From Brachyhypopomus gauderio (taxonomy: Eukaryota > Chordata > Actinopteri > Gymnotiformes > Hypopomidae), in assembly GCF_052324685.1 (NCBI RefSeq), contig NC_135221.1, positions 4,962,629-5,026,628 on the forward strand: a DNA stretch of 64,000 bases, given 5' to 3'. Below the pieces are notes generated by a model. That model did not search any database. It worked only from the letters and a program-made list of their open reading frames with translations, and was not told the origin of the DNA. Every line of letters begins with the position of its first letter. The stretch's first letter is position 1. The position numbers and the translations under genes were made by a program. Shown here piece by piece: positions 32,046 through 44,306 of the stretch.

Positions 32046-32559
32046 ATTTTTGTTCTGTTTATTTAAAGAAGGGTATTAAAAGTGTTTTATTTTTATTTTT
32101 AAAAGGTGTAAAAAGCGATTCAGTCTGATATGTACAAACAAATAGAGATGCACAGAGGTGACTTCACACATCTTTTCATAACAGTAAATACACATGATAT
32201 AGACTGTCCTGGCCAGCACTCAGTAAAAGACTGAAGTATGAAGTTTAGGTGTTACTATTTTACAAATTCATATATAAAAATGTATTTTATCCAAAAATGT
32301 TCATAAGTCCTATCTCAAGACAGTATAATAGGCTAATGTTATAACTGATCAAACCTTATTGGAATCATAACAAAAAGGCGAATTATTATTATTATTATTT
32401 TTTTTATTATAAAGTTATTGCAAAGGATGCAGACTGCCAGTTTTTCAAACTAATAAATCTACTTAAATTAAAATCGAAGTACCATTATTACTTGAAGAGG
32501 GCGTTTGCTTGTCTTAGACGTTACCATTGGTCAGGGGTGATGTCAATCATGAAATGAGG

Positions 32560-32832
32560 GCGGTTTCCTAAACACTCGCCAACTTCCCTGATATAACCTA
32601 ACTAGCTAGCTAGCTGCTCTTCGTCAGTGAACCGGTGTTAGAAGGAGAAAAGGGCTAACTGCAAATTTAAAAAGAAAAAAAAAAACAGATTTGAGGCCGA
32701 ATAATATGTACGCCCTAGTCTGAACGAAGTTTTAGCGTGCTGTGGTGCTTATAAGTAGTTTGTCCGAGCTAGCTAGCAACCTTGGTTTGAGTAATTTTCC
32801 AAAGTCGACGTTCAGCTAAATTGGTGGATGCG
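32560..32832 (+). promoter_or_regulatory. cab39l1 promoter and non-coding exon 1
   Basis: A CTAGCTAGCTAGC palindromic run lies at 32594-32612, with another at 32767-32777. A donor GATGCG|GTGAGTAT after 32832 suits a 5' UTR exon spliced to the coding exon at 35076. The start site is probably near 32600-32640. Confidence 0.5.
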
Positions 32833-35075
32833 GTGAGTATTAAACTTGAGCTTCTTCCAACTCGATATCTGAACTAACTAACCGCCCGACTGGGTCATAT
32901 GAGCAGCCGTCGTGGTGAGAAAAGTAACCAACGCAGCTGGTTTAAACCTAATCTGTCCTGGCTATCTCGTCGTGTCTGCCATTTTCTCGGTTTCCCCGTA
33001 AACCCGCTTTTTCGGTTCAAACTCGACGAGCTGCTGGGGTCGTTTGGTGACTCGTGGCAGCGTTCGGCCTCACGTCTGTGGTGCAGGTCGGGTTTGATAG
33101 TGTAGTTGCATCAATAATTTCATCAATTCAGCCACTGAGTTGCGTTAGTTGTCATTGTCAGTGGGACTGGAGGGGTGGGTAAAAAGTTATGCGCTGTGTG
33201 ATGATGGTTGCTGACAAACCGCAGAACTGCTGCAGTAATGTCACTGGAGAGAGAGAGAGAGAGAGAGAGAGACATCTGTCATTGTAATTGAGTAAGCTGT
33301 GTGGTCTGCTGCTCAGCATAGCAAGTTAGTAAACTTGGGTAGTTAACTCTAAATGTCGAAGTCACTTATCTCTTCATCCACATTATTATACCCTTCTGCC
33401 TGCCTGCCTAACACTTCTAGGCAGCTGCTGTAGTCTTTGTGATCAGCTACCACATTAGTGATCACATTGCTGAACATGGACAGGAAATCAACTTTTCCTT
33501 AGATTGCTGTAGTCTCTTAGCTAACCGTGATAAATTGGCCAAGCAGGTTATCATCTCAGTGTGTGACATCTGTACAGATCAATAGCTAGCTTAGTTATTT
33601 TTCTTGGAAATGCTGATCGATGTCTACTGGCTTTGTCAGTTTGGGTGGTGTCTGGCAATGGATATCTCCATCAGGCATAAATTTCCTTCTTTAACTGCTT
33701 GGCCAGTTCAAGTAGAGCACTGACTAATGTTTGTTTTATTGCTGGATTACTTCTAAAACGTGCCTAACGGTCTGTAGTTTGTAGCCAAAGGTTTTTGACA
33801 TATTATCTATGTTACAAATGTGAAGTGAATCCTAGTGAAATGGGACTAGGTGAGCATGCATGTCCAAAGCTCATATGATGGGTCTACTTCTAAATGAATA
33901 ACATGACTTCCTGTGAGAAGTAAGACATTTATGTATGTATTTATTTTTAATTTTATAATGCTGAACTTGTAGGGCATATATGTTCTTTAATAATTATAGC
34001 TTATCCTTAATGATGCACTTTTAACATGTGGTATGTTCTGATTACAGGCATCTATGGCATGCGTTTAAGATTGTAGACATTTTTAAACATTTTAAATCAA
34101 AGCCAAACATTTCAGTTCATCCACATTTCTTGTTGGACAAGTCTTGGCAAGTAGTGTGTAAATGAAATACTGCATCTCGGTTCCATGCTGTCGGACATCA
34201 GTGTCGTAAATAGAAAACGGAGAATTAGGCGGGTGTATTGTTGCTTCTGTTTGTCACATATTAGGGTAACCTGGTCAGATATAGTGTTTGGTACCATGCA
34301 GTCCAGATTAAAGTCAGGATGTTGGATAAAGGCATTATGTTAATTCAAGAACTTGCACACGAATGATAGTTACTTAGAGTGGCCTTAAATGATAATTCTA
34401 CATATTACAGCCTTCTTTTTTGCCATTCTTTAAAACAAGTAAAAAGCAACCACATGAGCATTCATTATGTTCAGTCCAGTCTGCAACTGCTTGGCATTGT
34501 TGTAAGAGTTCAAGTAAGGGATTGTATGGACATTTTGTTTTCAAAACTGTCAATAAAGATGCTCTCCTCAAAAATTCTATACATGACTTGAAAGAAATTC
34601 AGATCATGCCAAAATCAGTGCCTTTTTTAACAAGAAATTGAAAATATCCAGCCCCATTATGTAGTGAAGTTACAATGTCTGAGCTAATAGTTAATAGGAG
34701 TGCAGGTTTATAGTGTGAAGTATCACACACTGCCGCATCATTTTTAGCATGGTTTATAATGTCCTCAGGTTGGGTACATTTTGTAGCTATAAGAGCTGGG
34801 CTACAGTCTGGGCATGCTCAGTGGATGTAGAGTTGTCCTTCATTTCCCATTTGCATTGCACATTTCAGTTTAAGAATGCTGATGTCAGATCTGAGACTCC
34901 TTTCTCATATGTATTTCAGTGGGATATGAAAGATGAAACCTGACTGTACATCAGAAGAAAAAAAAAGATTCTTGACTCATATAATTCCACTGTTTATTTT
35001 ATTATTGGTCTAAATTGACAAATCATTTGACATTTCATGCCTGTAATTTTGTGTATTTTTTTTTTCCTTGTAAAG
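32833..35075 (+). other. cab39l1 intron 1
   Basis: This is non-coding between the inferred donor at 32833 and the acceptor TTGTAAAG at 35075. It holds a (GA)n microsatellite at 33246-33272. No other gene is seen. Confidence 0.5.
33246..33272. repeat. (GA)n microsatellite
   Basis: About 13 GA units in cab39l1 intron 1. Confidence 0.95.
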
Positions 35076-35124
35076 TTGAACGGCTTCTAATTTCATCTAA
35101 AACCAGCCGCACCATTAAAACATC

Positions 35125-38100
35125 ATGCCATTTCCCTTCGGGAAGTCTCAGAAGAACCCTGCAGAGATTGTGAAGAACCTCAAGGAGAACGTGGCCTGCT
35201 TGGAGAAACTAGATGCATCTGACAACAAGAAATGTGAAAAGGTGAGCAGCGAAATCTGAAACCTCACAGGACCTTTATTTTGAAGTCGCTGTATTGTTTT
35301 TGGCAGTGCGCACCGTGATCACTGCTTTAGAGCAAGAGGAAACACTGAAGCAGTATTCACACATTCGGTTTTTCCCCTTTAAATGTGATTTTGGAGCGTT
35401 CTCTGGCAATGGCGGTTGGTGGAAACGAGACTGATTTGTGTACCAGGTTGCAGAGGAGGCGTCGAAGAACCTAGCGTCACTAAAAGAAGTCCTGTGTGGC
35501 ACTGGCGACAAAGAACCTCAAACAGAAGCAGTGGCCCAGCTGGCCCAAGAGCTCTACAACACCAACCTCTTCATTGCTCTCATAGCCAACCTGCAAAGGA
35601 TCGACTTCGAGGTGACTGTCATTCATAACCAAACTAGGCGTTTGTGTTGACTTTAGCGTTTGCACAGCAGATGTCATGAAGCCCAAGGAGTACTGTGGCA
35701 TGTGATTGGTTTAATAAATGAGCTTTTATTCATTTATTTAATTTAGTATAATTTTAATTTTGGGTTCACTAACCACGTTTCCAACCATGTTGAAGCCTTT
35801 ACTTTAGCCTTTACTAAAGGATCTCCGATCTTCTCTGCGTGGCTTTAGCCTCCTGTTCAGTGTTGCGTATGATTAAAGTTTAGGCACTCTTGCTTCTAAT
35901 ATACTGAATATATTTGATTTACATTTCTGTTTAATTGTCCTCACAGGGGAAGAAGGATGTGGTTCAGTTGTTCAGCAACATAGTTCGTCGTCAGATTGGC
36001 ACCCGCACTCCCACCGTGGAGTACATCTCCTCCCACTCCCAGATCCTCTTCATGCTGCTGAAAGGGTTCGTTTCCCAGGTCCCGGGGGCCAGCCATGGAT
36101 GAAGAGCATTGATTAACCTGTCAATAGTAGCTGGCATTGCTGATGTGACTGTATTCAGTATTCTCATTGAGTATTCTCATTCCCTGTCCTGTTATCAGAT
36201 CTGCAAGCAATGGACACATTTTGTTTTGTAAAAGTGCATGAACAAATGAATCATCTCCACATCATTGCTTGATGGTATATGTTTTCCATGGATCCAGCTA
36301 CACCAAAATTGGCCCACATGTACAATGTGGTGGGAACCAGATTTTGGTTCCCAGCATAGCAAATGTCACTTGTGGCCATGAGTGCACAATTATCTGTGGA
36401 GTCACTGTGCACCACTAGTCAGGACGGTTGGCTGTATCCTTCCGTTCCCGCCCCTCCAGAGTGATGCTACCCAACTGTGGGAATCTCTTCGAATTTGGAT
36501 GTTCTTACTGTACTGTTAAACTGTCCTACCACACGGCATGAGTGGCAGCTCAGAAAGAAAAGGGGGGGGGGGGGGGTGTTTGGGTAGTAAAACATAATTA
36601 GTTGTCTTCCATGGTGACCTTGGTCCTTAGTGTTTATTCTGTTAACTGCAGCTATGAGACTCCGGATGTGGCTCTGAACTGTGGTATGATGCTGAGGGAG
36701 TGCCTCCGTCATGAACCCTTGGCCCGAACCGTCCTGTTCTCAGAGGACTTCTTCTGTTTCTTCCGTTATGTGGAACTGTCGACCTTTGACATTGCCTCTG
36801 ATGCTTTTGCTTCATTTAAGGTGAGCAAAGTAATGTCTTCTGAGTTTTTTGTATGCTATTTCTTATCGGTCATTTAAGTGGATTATGCAAACCTGTTATT
36901 TTCTTGTATTACTTGTGAGATTTGTAAAAGTGGTGTCAGGAATTTTTCCATTGGACTTGATTTGCATATACACATTTACTCCAAGGTTGTTTTTTTTTCT
37001 TTTGTAGGATCTTCTAACGAGACACAAGATTATGTGTGCGGATTTCTTAGAGACAAACTATGACAGAGTAAGTGTTGAAGAGCCAGAGTACTTCTTGCAA
37101 AAATGTTAGCAGTGGTGGATCAATTAAGTCAGCGGATCAGTTTTGTTAAAGTCCATGAGAAGGTCCAGTACATGTGTGGTAAAATTAACATATTGACGAG
37201 AAGGTCCAGTATATGTGTGGTAACATTTACATATTCATGAGAAGGTCCAGTATATGTGTGGTAAAATTAACATTCATGAGAAGATCCAGAATATGTGTAG
37301 TAAGATGACCTTTTTTTTCCGTATTATTTCTTTTTTTCTTTTTTAGGTGTTTACAGATTATGAAAAGCTGCTGCATTCTGATAATTATGTCACCAAGCGT
37401 CAGTCCCTGAAGGTGAGGTCTTTACCTGTAACACAGGTTGTCACACGGTGACTTTGATGTGTCAGGAAAGATTTTCGCAGGTAACAGAGTTGTGCTGCAA
37501 TATTGGACAGATTGTAACCGTCACATGCCTATAGGAAAGTCCTGCTCGCCTCTGTCTGCCCTATCTTTACAGCAGTATCATGTTTACAACACAAGACATA
37601 GACACGCGTGTGACTGGAACATGATTGGACCGTGTGATTATATTCATGAGCACATTTAGGTCTTGCTGTAGCGATGTTCTCTCCCTGGTAGGCCAGGACT
37701 GAGACACAGGATCTACAAGTTTGTTTGCTGCAGGGGCAATTTGTGTTGGAGCATATGTAATAAAACTGGCAGTCCGTTCCTAACCGACACGTGGTGATAT
37801 AATTCTTCAGTGGCAACATCTGTTGTAACACCAGCCGTGGTCTTCCTCATAGCTGTTGGGCGAACTCCTGCTGGACAGACACAACTTCACCGTCATGACC
37901 AAGTACATCAGTCGAGCTGAGAACCTGAAGCTGATGATGAACATGCTGAAAGACAACAGCCGTAACATCCAGTTCGAAGCCTTCCACGTCTTTAAGGTAA
38001 TGCGCACAGGCCCACAGGCTCGTCCAGGTCTGAATGTCAGGGCAACTATGGCTTGAGACAGAATAATTTGGCCCACTTGTTTGCTGACTTTCACATATCT

Positions 38101-38360
38101 GCCCCATTGACCTAAAAAAACACTAGTACTCCATTAACTGAAATGAGAAGTCTTCCTTGTGCCCTCAGGTGTTTGTGGCGAACCCGAACAAGACGCAGCC
38201 CGTGCTGGACATCCTCCTGAAGAACCAGTCCAAGCTGGTGGACTTCCTGAGCCACTTCCAGACCGACCGCTCGGAAGACGAACAGTTCTGCGACGAAAAG
38301 AACTATCTGATCAAGCAGATCCGTGACTTGAAGAAGCCTGCCCCGCCAGAGGAGGTGTGA
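35125..38360 (+). CDS. cab39l1: MO25/CAB39 family scaffold protein (8 coding exons, complete)
   Basis: Coding exons: 35125-35241, 35447-35611, 35947-36065, 36652-36820, 37008-37067, 37347-37412, 37853-37996 and 38169-38360. They give 343 aa; human CAB39 is 341. Recognisable segments are [99 protein letters not shown] and [20 protein letters not shown]25 is a helical-repeat cytosolic scaffold that locks STRAD onto LKB1 and activates STE20-type kinases. The sequence shares residues with both CAB39 and CAB39L but equals neither, which fits the third vertebrate paralogue that fish call cab39l1. It lies between phf6 and ccdc160, where humans have no MO25 gene. The exon 3 donor is the weak GTTCGT. 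Confidence 0.93.
37150..37313 (+). repeat. about 41-bp tandem repeat, 4 copies, cab39l1 intron 5
   Basis: Units start at 37157, 37198, 37239 and 37278 with GAGAAGGTCCAGTA-type sequence followed by TATGTGTGGTAA. Periods are 41, 41 and 39 bp. Confidence 0.9.
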
Positions 38361-40700
38361 GGCGGACGGAGCTGAGGGCCAGAGTCAGGGCGCAGGCGTG
38401 CTGAAGGAGCGTGAGGGAGGGAAGAGGAGGGAGTGACGAAGAAATACTGCTCTCACCGACACTTAATTTCTTTGCATCTGACCGCTGAAATGGGTAACGA
38501 GTGCTCTAGATAGCGAGTCTTTCCCTTTAATTAGGGACAAGGTGGAGTTTTGCCGTTAGAAAGGTAAGTGGGACCCAAAGCTTCCTCCCAGAGAGAAAAT
38601 GTTAGAAACACGCATGGATTGTTTAGAGACCATTGACTGTCTGTGCGACCTCTGACTATCTGTGACCATTTTGATTTTTACCTTAGTCAGATTTGTGGTA
38701 GTTCTTGGTAGTGACTTAGAAAAATAAGTTTCCTCTGGGTTTGTAGAGGTGTTTTTCACCTTTTATTAAGGCAAGTAATGGTGTGTTAGGAGACAAATGC
38801 CTTTATTGGTGAGAATTCACTTTATTTCAAGTTTTGGATAGGCCTGCGATGCCCACAAATGTAGAAAGCAAATGTTTCCAAAGCTTTGGAAGCAAAAGTA
38901 TCTCAAAGATATGTCTTAACTTTATTCACTTTTTAAGCCTTTTTAAACCAGCACTCTAGTAAATAGTAAACCAAAGCCCTCTTCTCTTTAGCTAGTGACT
39001 GGGTATGTTTCATAGTCCTATATCAAATTATTCAACAAATAAATAAATTATATATATATAATGTGCAAAAGAGAATTTCCAGAATGGCTGCCAAATCGTG
39101 GAGGGCTAACCTGCTTGTGTGAGGCCCTCTGTATTTTCTGATATTGTGCTCACACCAGTCGCACGCTGACTGGTTGCGTTATTTAACTACCTTGATGGTT
39201 ACTTATTGGATCCCTTTGCATAAAAGTGTACCTGGAGTATTATTCTGACTTCACTTTGGTTAGCCCGTTATTTTAAATGTTCGGGGAAGCTTTTAAAACG
39301 CGTACACACAAATATCTAATATTTATTAGCTGTGCAACTAATTGCAGGTTTGTTTATTCCACTGATGTAGAAATACATGGTACGCATAGAACATCGTTAA
39401 TTGATTAATCAACACTCGCACTGTAATACTGTAAGACTGATGGGATCAGAGTGGTGGTTTTGATGCTCTGTAGATGCTGCATTTTTAAGCCTTAAATGAG
39501 AAGATGCAAGGGTTGTAAAGCCATTAACTGAGGGTTACGACAGGAGACGCCATTGAATTCCAGTTTAATGTCATCTACACTGTCTAACTTGAATGAGCCA
39601 AAACTGTGGTAACACTTTTTTCAAACTGGTTTGCATTTTTCAGCACCTCTCTGTTGCAAAAATGTCTTTTTGAACGAAAATGCAGGAGAGTATTCTACTG
39701 AAACGCCTTTGTTGAGTTAGCTACTTTCCCTTACGCTGAACTTTGTACTCTTTGCACAGATTCTTCTCTTATATACCTCATAGGTTTTGAGTTGCTTAAG
39801 TGCTGTGTATTTTTTTTTTCTTTCTCTCAACAAGTATTACTGTGGTTATAGGGTAGCAGAATAACTTGTGCAAGCAAACATAAGACCTTATAACAACAAA
39901 AGTTATGGCCTTCGATCGCTGAATGGGACCTGCGAGGCAAAATCCGACCTGTTATGCTTGCGCATCTGGTATGCAGCATGTGAAACTTCTGTGTGTGTGA
40001 ATGTGGCAGTTTGAGAGGTTTGAAATGAGTACCGATTTACTTGTAATGTCATAGAGCCGAAGCAAGCAGACGTAAGTGAGAGTGAGAACACGGTGTTTAA
40101 CAATTTATTTCACATGTGTAATGAATGAGAAATCAGGGCTGTTGTACATACAAATGTGATAACTTCATACAGAAATGTCGGGTGTCGAAACAGGTACTGG
40201 TATAGGTATGAGTGCCATATGCATAAAATGCCTTCTGTTACTTTTACAAAAGCAATTGTATGCAAGTATGATGATGAACATCTTTCACATGATAAATTCA
40301 TCTTACAGCAGTATAACCCAAAGGTCTGAAGGCTCTTGACACTTAAAACAGAGCTGAAGGTAGTATCAGTGATGGAAAGGTGGGTTTATTCAACTGTACA
40401 AATTTGTCTTTAAATAGCAGTGCCGGCCATCAACACATGATTGCTTTAATACGTGATATGTTGCTGTGGATGTAAGTGGAAGAAAATTATATGACCGATT
40501 AAGTTATTTGTGGGCTTCACTTCAGGGTTGGTCTGGAAATGTTTGCTTTGCTCATTTATTTCTTTTATTCTGATATTTCTCTTATTCTTTTTCTTGATTT
40601 TTTTTTCCTGTTTTCTGTTGTGTTTTCCACCAGGTGAGAGGAATATATATGTACATAAGTTTTATTTTAAAGAAAATAAAATAGTGCAGTTATATTGGAA
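38361..40700 (+). other. cab39l1 3' UTR (about 2.3 kb)
   Basis: No coding exon follows the TGA at 38358-38360. Several AATAAA-like motifs occur (for example near 39040). The last, at 40675-40680, is embedded in a typical A-rich context and is the likely distal end. Confidence 0.6.
40675..40680 (+). terminator. cab39l1 distal polyadenylation signal
   Basis: AATAAA on the plus strand lies 37 bases before a minus-strand signal for ccdc160, so the two transcripts meet tail to tail. Confidence 0.55.
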
Positions 40701-40716
40701 ATGAATGCCCGTGTGC

Positions 40717-40722
40717 TTTATT
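40717..40722 (-). terminator. candidate ccdc160 polyadenylation signal
   Basis: TTTATT on the plus strand (AATAAA in the ccdc160 transcript) lies about 300 bases after the ccdc160 stop. Confidence 0.5.
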
Positions 40723-41022
40723 TAGTGTATTTTGAAAGCTGCTTTAGAAGACACACTGATGAATGTTGTATACTTTTAACGGTGAGATGTAGCATTTTTG
40801 TGTTTTAAAGCAGACATGTTCGTTTCCAACAATCCAGAGGATCTGAAGTATATTAAACATAACTAATTTGACAAAAATTGTCATTGTCTCATTGTGTATA
40901 TATAAAATCTTTGGGGCCCGCTTCCAAAATGGTTCTGATCTTGGACTGGATGCCTCTCTGTGTTATTCACTCCAAAAAAAAGGGCTAAACCACCTTGACC
41001 TGTATGCCTCAGTTCTTCAGCT

Positions 41023-42039
41023 TCAGTGCTGTGATGTGGCTTGAAACAAAGTCGGACATTCCTGTATTTCGTTGTACCGTCGTTCGCCGAGGTGGCGACG
41101 CAGGACCTCCAGAGCTGTCCTGCTTCGCCCGTGGTTCTCCTCCTCCTCCCTCAGCGCGGTGCGAGCCTCCTCCACCTGTCTCTGCAGGCTCCCCACGGCC
41201 GCTTCGTACTCCACCCTGACGGCCTGCGTCTGCTGCGCTGCCTCCGTCCTCTCCCGCCCTTGTGCCGTCTCCAGCTCCCAGGCCAGGCCCGACCAGCGTC
41301 GTGTCTCCTGACGGCTCCTCTCCTCGGCCTCCCTCAGCTCCGCACGCAGGCGCCTCGCCTCCTCGGCCTGTCGCCAGCTCTGTGCGGCGAGCTCTTGTAG
41401 TCGGATGTTTGTGATGTAAGCTTCCTTCTTCAGGGCCCTCACGACCAGGGAGTGTCGTGCCGCCTCTTGTCTAGACGTCTCCAGCTGCCCCTCGCGATCC
41501 TCCAGTAGAGCCTGCAACCTCGTCCTCGTCTCTCGCTCACTGTTCAGTTGCTCCTCTGAACTTCGGAGCCTCTCCCTCAACCTCCACATGTCTCTCTCCG
41601 TCTCGCTCAGAACCATCCGTAACTGAGAGATGTCCTCCTTGTTCCAGATGCACCTGTCCAGTCCACGGTCTTCTCCGTTGCCCTTTGAATGTGGTGTTTC
41701 ACCTGAATCTTCATGTTGAACATCAGGTGGTGGCCTCTGTCTGTCTATGGGCTGCTCATCTCTACTGATTCTCTGAACGAGGTTCCTCCTCTTCACCAAG
41801 GCCTCGTTGTGCTGCACCTCTTTTAAAGTAGTCATGTAGACCTGCCTTCTTGATTCGGGATCAAACGGCTGGTCTACAGACATGAACCTCGTTGGTGTGA
41901 CTCGTGGTTTATCAGTGGAGTGATCTGGTCCCGTTAGCAGATCTTGAAAAGTAAAGTGTGGCTGAAACAGTGTCTCTATCCAGTGACACTTTGAGTTCGG
42001 CTCCTCAGACGGTTCCGTGCTGGTCTGTGCCATCTTCAT
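41023..42039 (-). CDS. ccdc160: coiled-coil domain-containing protein 160 (single-exon CDS)
   Basis: An uninterrupted minus-strand frame encodes 338 aa from the ATG at 42039 (MKMAQTSTEPSEE). In-frame sequence continues further upstream to 42120, but its composition (VCILTSLIVTVV) is unlike the family, so the shorter start is preferred. Near the N-terminus HWIETLFQPHFTFQDLL matches the human CCDC160 start region (HWKENMFTPFFSAQDVL). The last 200 residues are a long charged coiled coil rich in Glu/Arg/Gln, and the end EVLRRHLGERRYNE aligns with human ALELLRKYY. Human CCDC160 also has an intronless CDS beside PHF6. Function is unknown. The gene is GC-rich compared with its flanks. Confidence 0.88.
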   Translation of the reverse strand: MKMAQTSTEPSEEPNSKCHWIETLFQPHFTFQDLLTGPDHSTDKPRVTPTRFMSVDQPFDPESRRQVYMTTLKEVQHNEALVKRRNLVQRISRDEQPIDRQRPPPDVQHEDSGETPHSKGNGEDRGLDRCIWNKEDISQLRMVLSETERDMWRLRERLRSSEEQLNSERETRTRLQALLEDREGQLETSRQEAARHSLVVRALKKEAYITNIRLQELAAQSWRQAEEARRLRAELREAEERSRQETRRWSGLAWELETAQGRERTEAAQQTQAVRVEYEAAVGSLQRQVEEARTALREEEENHGRSRTALEVLRRHLGERRYNEIQECPTLFQATSQH

Positions 42040-42120
42040 CGTTTTTACAACAGTGACTATCAAGCTCGTAAGAATACAAACGCGGATCAACCGACCAGAA
42101 AAGACTAATTGGTCACACAA

Positions 42121-44180
42121 AGGGGAAACGTCGTTATTAAGCTATGCTTACCGTTTTCAAAAGCAGCCAAAAATTACGTGCATAATCTAGTAAAATCGTG
42201 TATCATTACTTTTATCTTTATACTATGATATTTAGCAGGTTTTGCGACAAGTGCAACGTATTTAATATCCGTGCGTTTATACACAACGTATTCAAACGTA
42301 CATCAGTTGGTGCTGTACTTCCTGTAAATGTCATACAACACAACAGACACGGGCCGCACGGACGTGAAGGGAAGGTCGCCCTGCTCTCTGTATTCCACAT
42401 GCACCAGCGCCCCCTGCCGGCAGCTCCTGGCCATGACCCGATATGAAGTTATTCAACCCGAATCTCGGTCCAGATACGACATACAATTCCAGTTTTCTCT
42501 ACTTTATGCATGGACGTAATTTAACAGTTTTTACGGTTAAAACCAAATATTTAAATAGCGACGAATCCATGTCCCCCCCCACTTTTGAAATCAAAATTAC
42601 GTCCATGACTATAAGAAACATAATTCAGCTCTTGCTCAGCATTAATCCCATAAATCAAGTTTGTTAAAAATACGAAAAATACAATAAGCGAATCGAACCC
42701 TGAAGCCGAGATTTTAAAAATAGTCTACTTGATTTAAATGCTGATTTAATACTTCTGCCCATGCAAAATCACATGGTGGTAATGGTATACTGAATGTAAC
42801 TAGTTACTGTGCTCTTTTACTAATCTTATTTTTTACTAATGAAATTATAAATTACTTTAGTAATACAGTTCTCACTCCTAAATGCTCTGATAAATCATTA
42901 CAATTATTCATACAAAATTTGTTTCCATTAGGGCAATCCTCGTGAACAATAAATGTCTTTCAGCAATCTTAACAGGTATTTGGCTTGTACATTGCGTTCA
43001 GTCGTTGTAAAACTAGACCAAATATAAGGTTTTATAAGGACACGACTGCAAACATTAGTTACCACCAGCTATATTTCTTTGGTTTCAAATTAAAGCAAAG
43101 CAGCCAAATACTGTACGTTTGTTACGAAGATTTTTTTTCTGTAATATTCAGAAACGGCTCTTTATTACAAAACTTTAACTTTTCAGTGAGGCAGAAAACT
43201 TGCTATGGCTGCATATCAAAAACAGGAAGAAGAAGCTACAAATATAAGAGGATCCTGCTGGTGAAAGCGGAGAGAAACTCTTTGATGCATGTCACAATGA
43301 TCCTATAGAGCTGGGGATAGGGGGAGGGGTGAGAGGTTAAAGGTCAACCCAGCGTTCCCGGTCTTTCAGGGCACATGATAAGGCAACTAGACCAGAAGCA
43401 CAGAGCAGTCACACACACCCAGACACCAATCACATATTCAAACTTCACACGTTTCATTGTGTGCTAGTTTTTGTGGATTGCCTTCAAATTGAACATTTTG
43501 GACTAGTTTGGCGGTTAATACAAGTTCAGATTTGCAGACCAATTGTTGCAGTACATGCGGGAGTTTTCTTTTCCGCTCCCCACCCCCAGAAAGAAAAAAT
43601 AACAAAAGGATGCTCTTAAATTACATGCATGACATAACATTTTGTCGTCTCTCTAGACTGGCGACAAGGGCTGAACATGAAACATGTGCGCAGTAGACCA
43701 ACTTTAACACAACACAGGACCCGGGTGTTTGTTTCGTTTACACCTCACCCGGTATATTTTTTATTTTAAGTGTTTGGATCATTTCTGAACTAGCTTTGTA
43801 GTGTGCCTCAACTTTTTTTCTTCTAATTTTGGCTGTTTTCTGTTCAAATGCGTGGGAATTGGGTCTATGCTATTCATTTCTTTCATTGTTTTGTTGCTTT
43901 TTTGTCGTATGTTAATTTATTTAACAGAAACAATATTTTATCAGGTTTCGGGTAGCTAATTAAAAATGCTTGTGTTTTTATTGTTTCAAACAGGGCAAAT
44001 ATTTAACAAGCTTCCTAAACTACAAGCTGGGCTGTAACTTTTTATACACCCTCTTTTTAGGTAAACTGAAAAAACTTCTATATGTATGAAGATGTTGACG
44101 TCCAGATCTTTTTTTTGCAAGGTTTAAATGGGTCTAAAACTAATAGGCCCCCCGAATAACTATGCAAATGTGGGTTTTAG
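42121..44180. other. spacer between ccdc160 and the miRNA-cluster promoter
   Basis: The first 300 bases likely hold the ccdc160 promoter (head-proximal sequence GCCCCCTGCCGGCAGC near 42409). The rest is AT-rich and I find no exon, repeat or hairpin RNA in it. Confidence 0.45.
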
Positions 44181-44306
44181 CGGATGTGCCGGTGGGTTCG
44201 GGGGGGGGGTTCGTGTGTTGGGAGGCGAACAGGAACCATCACATGACGGAACGTTCGCGCCTCTTTCTTAAACCTCCTGCGACCTGAAGCTTCCCAACAC
44301 TTTGAG
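44160..44306 (+). promoter_or_regulatory. candidate promoter and exon 1 of the miR-17~92-type host transcript
   Basis: There is an octamer-like ATGCAAAT near 44163, a G-run near 44200, an E2F-like TTCGCGCC at 44254-44261 and a splice donor TTTGAG|GTAACG after 44306. No protein gene starts here, and the next strong acceptor is just before the hairpins. E2F control is established for the mammalian miR-17~92 host; here it is inference. Confidence 0.5.

Noticed and set aside
42040-42120. N-terminal extension of ccdc160 to 42120
   Set aside because: The extra residues are hydrophobic and unlike the family, whose start motif HWxExxFxPxF lies about 15 residues after the preferred ATG.
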